Shown here piece by piece: positions 5,693 through 6,823 of a stretch of 6,823 bases of DNA (position 1 is the first letter of the stretch; each line of letters opens with the position of its first letter). Made by a program: the position numbers and the translations under genes. The notes beneath the pieces were generated by a model. The model made no database searches. It worked only from the letters and a program-made list of their open reading frames with translations, and was not told where the DNA came from. The DNA is from Candidatus Zixiibacteriota bacterium (GTDB lineage Bacteria > Zixibacteria > MSB-5A5 > JAABVY01 > JAHJOQ01): NCBI GenBank assembly GCA_024275215.1, contig JAJRZO010000406.1:1-6823 (forward strand), read 5' to 3'.

Positions 5693-5807
5693 GTTCTGTT
5701 TACTACTTGATTGAACACATCTGGATGATGTCTTCAGTCTAATGATTTATTGTTCCCATACGTGTGATATAGACAAATATAATTGTTAATGTAGATAAGG
5801 AGAAAAC

Positions 5808-6823
5808 ATGGCCAGACGTAAGATCTTGATTATGGGCGCAGCAGGACGTGACTTTCACAATTTCAATGTTCTCTACCGCGACAAGAAATCATACGAAGTC
5901 GTGGCGTTTACTGCTACACAGATTCCTGATATAGAGGGAAGAAAATACCCCGCGAAACTTGCAGGCAAGCACTATCCGAAAGGTATTCCGATCAAAGCGG
6001 AAAGCGATCTCATCAAGCTGATTTACGAGCATGATGTTGAGGATGTTATTTTCTCGTATTCTGATGTTCCGTTCGCTTATGTGATGGACAAAGCATCGTG
6101 GGTCAATGCTGCCGGCGCTAATTTTACTTTGCTCGGCTCGGAGCGGACGATGATTCGGTCGAAAAAACCTGTGATCGCGGTTACGGCAGTCAGAACAGGT
6201 TGCGGAAAGTCACAGACGACACGCCGTGTGTGCGAAATACTCAAGGAGTTCGATTTGCAGGTCGTGGCGATTCGTCATCCAATGCCCTACGGCAATCTTG
6301 CAAAACAGGCTTGCCAGCGGTTCGCGACTCTTGCTGATCTTGACAAGCACAGTTGCACAATCGAAGAGCGCGAAGAATACGAACCGCATATCGAACGCGG
6401 CACGATTGTATATGCGGGTGTTGACTATGGTATGATCCTTAAAGAAGCTGAGAAGGAAGCTGATGTCATCATCTGGGATGGCGGCAACAACGATACCAGT
6501 TTCTACAGGCCTGATTTGCAGATCACGGTTGTCGATCCGCACCGCGCCGGTCACGAAATGTCCTACTATCCCGGAGAAACGAACTTCGTTACTGCCAATG
6601 TTCTGGTGATTAACAAGATCGATACCGCTGATCCGGAGGATGTGGAGATTGTCCGTGAGAACATCGCCATGTTCAATCAGGATGCGATAGTTATCGATGG
6701 CGCGTCTCCTGTGGTGGTTGAAGACCCGAGTGTTATCAGAGGGAAGCGTGTTCTGGTAGTCGAGGATGGCCCGACGCTGACTCATGGCGAGATGAAGTTC
6801 GGAGCAGGCGTTGTCGCAGCCAA
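5808..6823 (+). CDS. Cyclic 2,3-diphosphoglycerate synthetase-like P-loop GTPase, 3' end outside window
   Basis: ATG at 5808 with AGGAG 5 bases upstream opens 338 codons with no stop before the window end. Seen: MARRKILIMGAAGRDFHNFN (1-20), a glycine-rich first strand and turn; VTAVRTGCGKSQTTR (125-139), a P-loop with GKS at 133-135; WDGGNND (223-229), an acidic strand in the Walker B region; and NKID (269-272), a GTPase-like specificity motif. The N-terminal motif and the internal P-loop match the cyclic 2,3-diphosphoglycerate synthetase family. In methanogens such as Methanothermus that enzyme makes the thermoprotectant cyclic 2,3-DPG. Family length is about 440-460 residues, so roughly a quarter is missing. 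Bacterial members are widespread but their reaction is unsettled; they may not make cyclic 2,3-DPG. The gene has its own strong promoter and a long leader, and no partner gene is visible downstream within the window. Confidence 0.9.
   Translation, partial: MARRKILIMGAAGRDFHNFNVLYRDKKSYEVVAFTATQIPDIEGRKYPAKLAGKHYPKGIPIKAESDLIKLIYEHDVEDVIFSYSDVPFAYVMDKASWVNAAGANFTLLGSERTMIRSKKPVIAVTAVRTGCGKSQTTRRVCEILKEFDLQVVAIRHPMPYGNLAKQACQRFATLADLDKHSCTIEEREEYEPHIERGTIVYAGVDYGMILKEAEKEADVIIWDGGNNDTSFYRPDLQITVVDPHRAGHEMSYYPGETNFVTANVLVINKIDTADPEDVEIVRENIAMFNQDAIVIDGASPVVVEDPSVIRGKRVLVVEDGPTLTHGEMKFGAGVVAA

Larger units (their letters stand above)
5183..5807. other. 625-bp gene-free regulatory region
   Basis: No convincing coding frame is seen on either strand. 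The stretch contains a weak terminator-like structure (5235-5285), a GC-richer hairpin (5306-5336), an AT-rich part with no recognised structure (about 5340-5490), repeated CCGGTT-type sites (5492-5526), a strong promoter (5525-5553) and a long predicted leader with two hairpins (5569-5613, 5670-5692). It is unusually long for this compact window, which suggests regulatory content or remnants of intergenic repeats. Confidence 0.7.

Noticed and set aside
5778..5783. Perfect TATAAT close to the GTPase start
   Set aside because: There is no -35 box at a workable distance (the nearest, TTGTTC, is 22 bp away) and no extended -10. The TTGACA-N17-TATATT promoter at 5525-5553 is far better, though a second start here cannot be excluded.
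6210..6785. Minus-strand open frame of 191 codons
   Set aside because: It is antisense to the GTPase gene, whose P-loop and NKID motifs prove the plus frame. Its His/Asn/Arg-rich product is typical of a reversed coding strand.

Overview
The window shows four protein-coding blocks from an uncultured-looking bacterium of moderate GC content. There is no rRNA, tRNA, CRISPR array, transposase or phage gene, so taxonomy can only be inferred. The DUF2723/GT117 membrane glycosyltransferase is typical of the FCB (Bacteroidetes-Fibrobacteres-Gemmatimonadetes) side of the bacterial tree. Together with a DUF2089/SHOCT-like operon and a bacterial cyclic-2,3-diphosphoglycerate-synthetase-like GTPase, it would suit a candidate phylum such as Zixibacteria or a relative. 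That placement is an inference, not something the sequence proves.

Layout. On the minus strand, 2099 down to 1 is the N-terminal ~700 residues of a polytopic DUF2723 (TMEM260-like, GT-C fold) protein, running off the window and starting at TTG. A 377-bp divergent intergenic region (2100-2476) follows. It holds a promoter for the minus gene, a short palindrome, and a ~131-bp element with imperfect inverted ends that encloses a 15-bp direct repeat and a perfect 8-bp hairpin. On the plus strand, 2477-3865 is a complete acetyl-CoA hydrolase/4-hydroxybutyrate CoA-transferase family enzyme. Next, a consensus-like sigma70 promoter (TTGACA-N17-TATATA) drives a compact operon: a possible 7-codon leader ORF whose stop overlaps the TTG start of a cysteine-free DUF2089-type HTH protein (4101-4463), a small membrane protein overlapping it by 4 bp (4460-4741), and a protein with an N-terminal SHOCT-like/YvlB-LiaX-type helical hairpin (4754-5182). 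A 625-bp gene-free stretch (5183-5807) carries hairpins, a second near-perfect sigma70 promoter (TTGACA-N17-TATATT) abutting a palindromic operator-like site, and a predicted ~250-nt structured 5' leader. This leads into the last gene, the first 338 residues of a P-loop GTPase related to cyclic 2,3-diphosphoglycerate synthetase (5808 to the window end).

How they work together. The only clear functional unit is the three-gene operon at 4101-5182. Two of its products carry the same short helical-hairpin module and the one between them is a membrane protein. This suggests, by inference, a small membrane-linked regulatory or surveillance system with an HTH output. The CoA-transferase, the glycosyltransferase and the GTPase look like independent transcription units. 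The most interesting non-coding DNA is the operator, promoter and folded leader ahead of the GTPase gene, followed by the inverted-repeat element in the divergent region.
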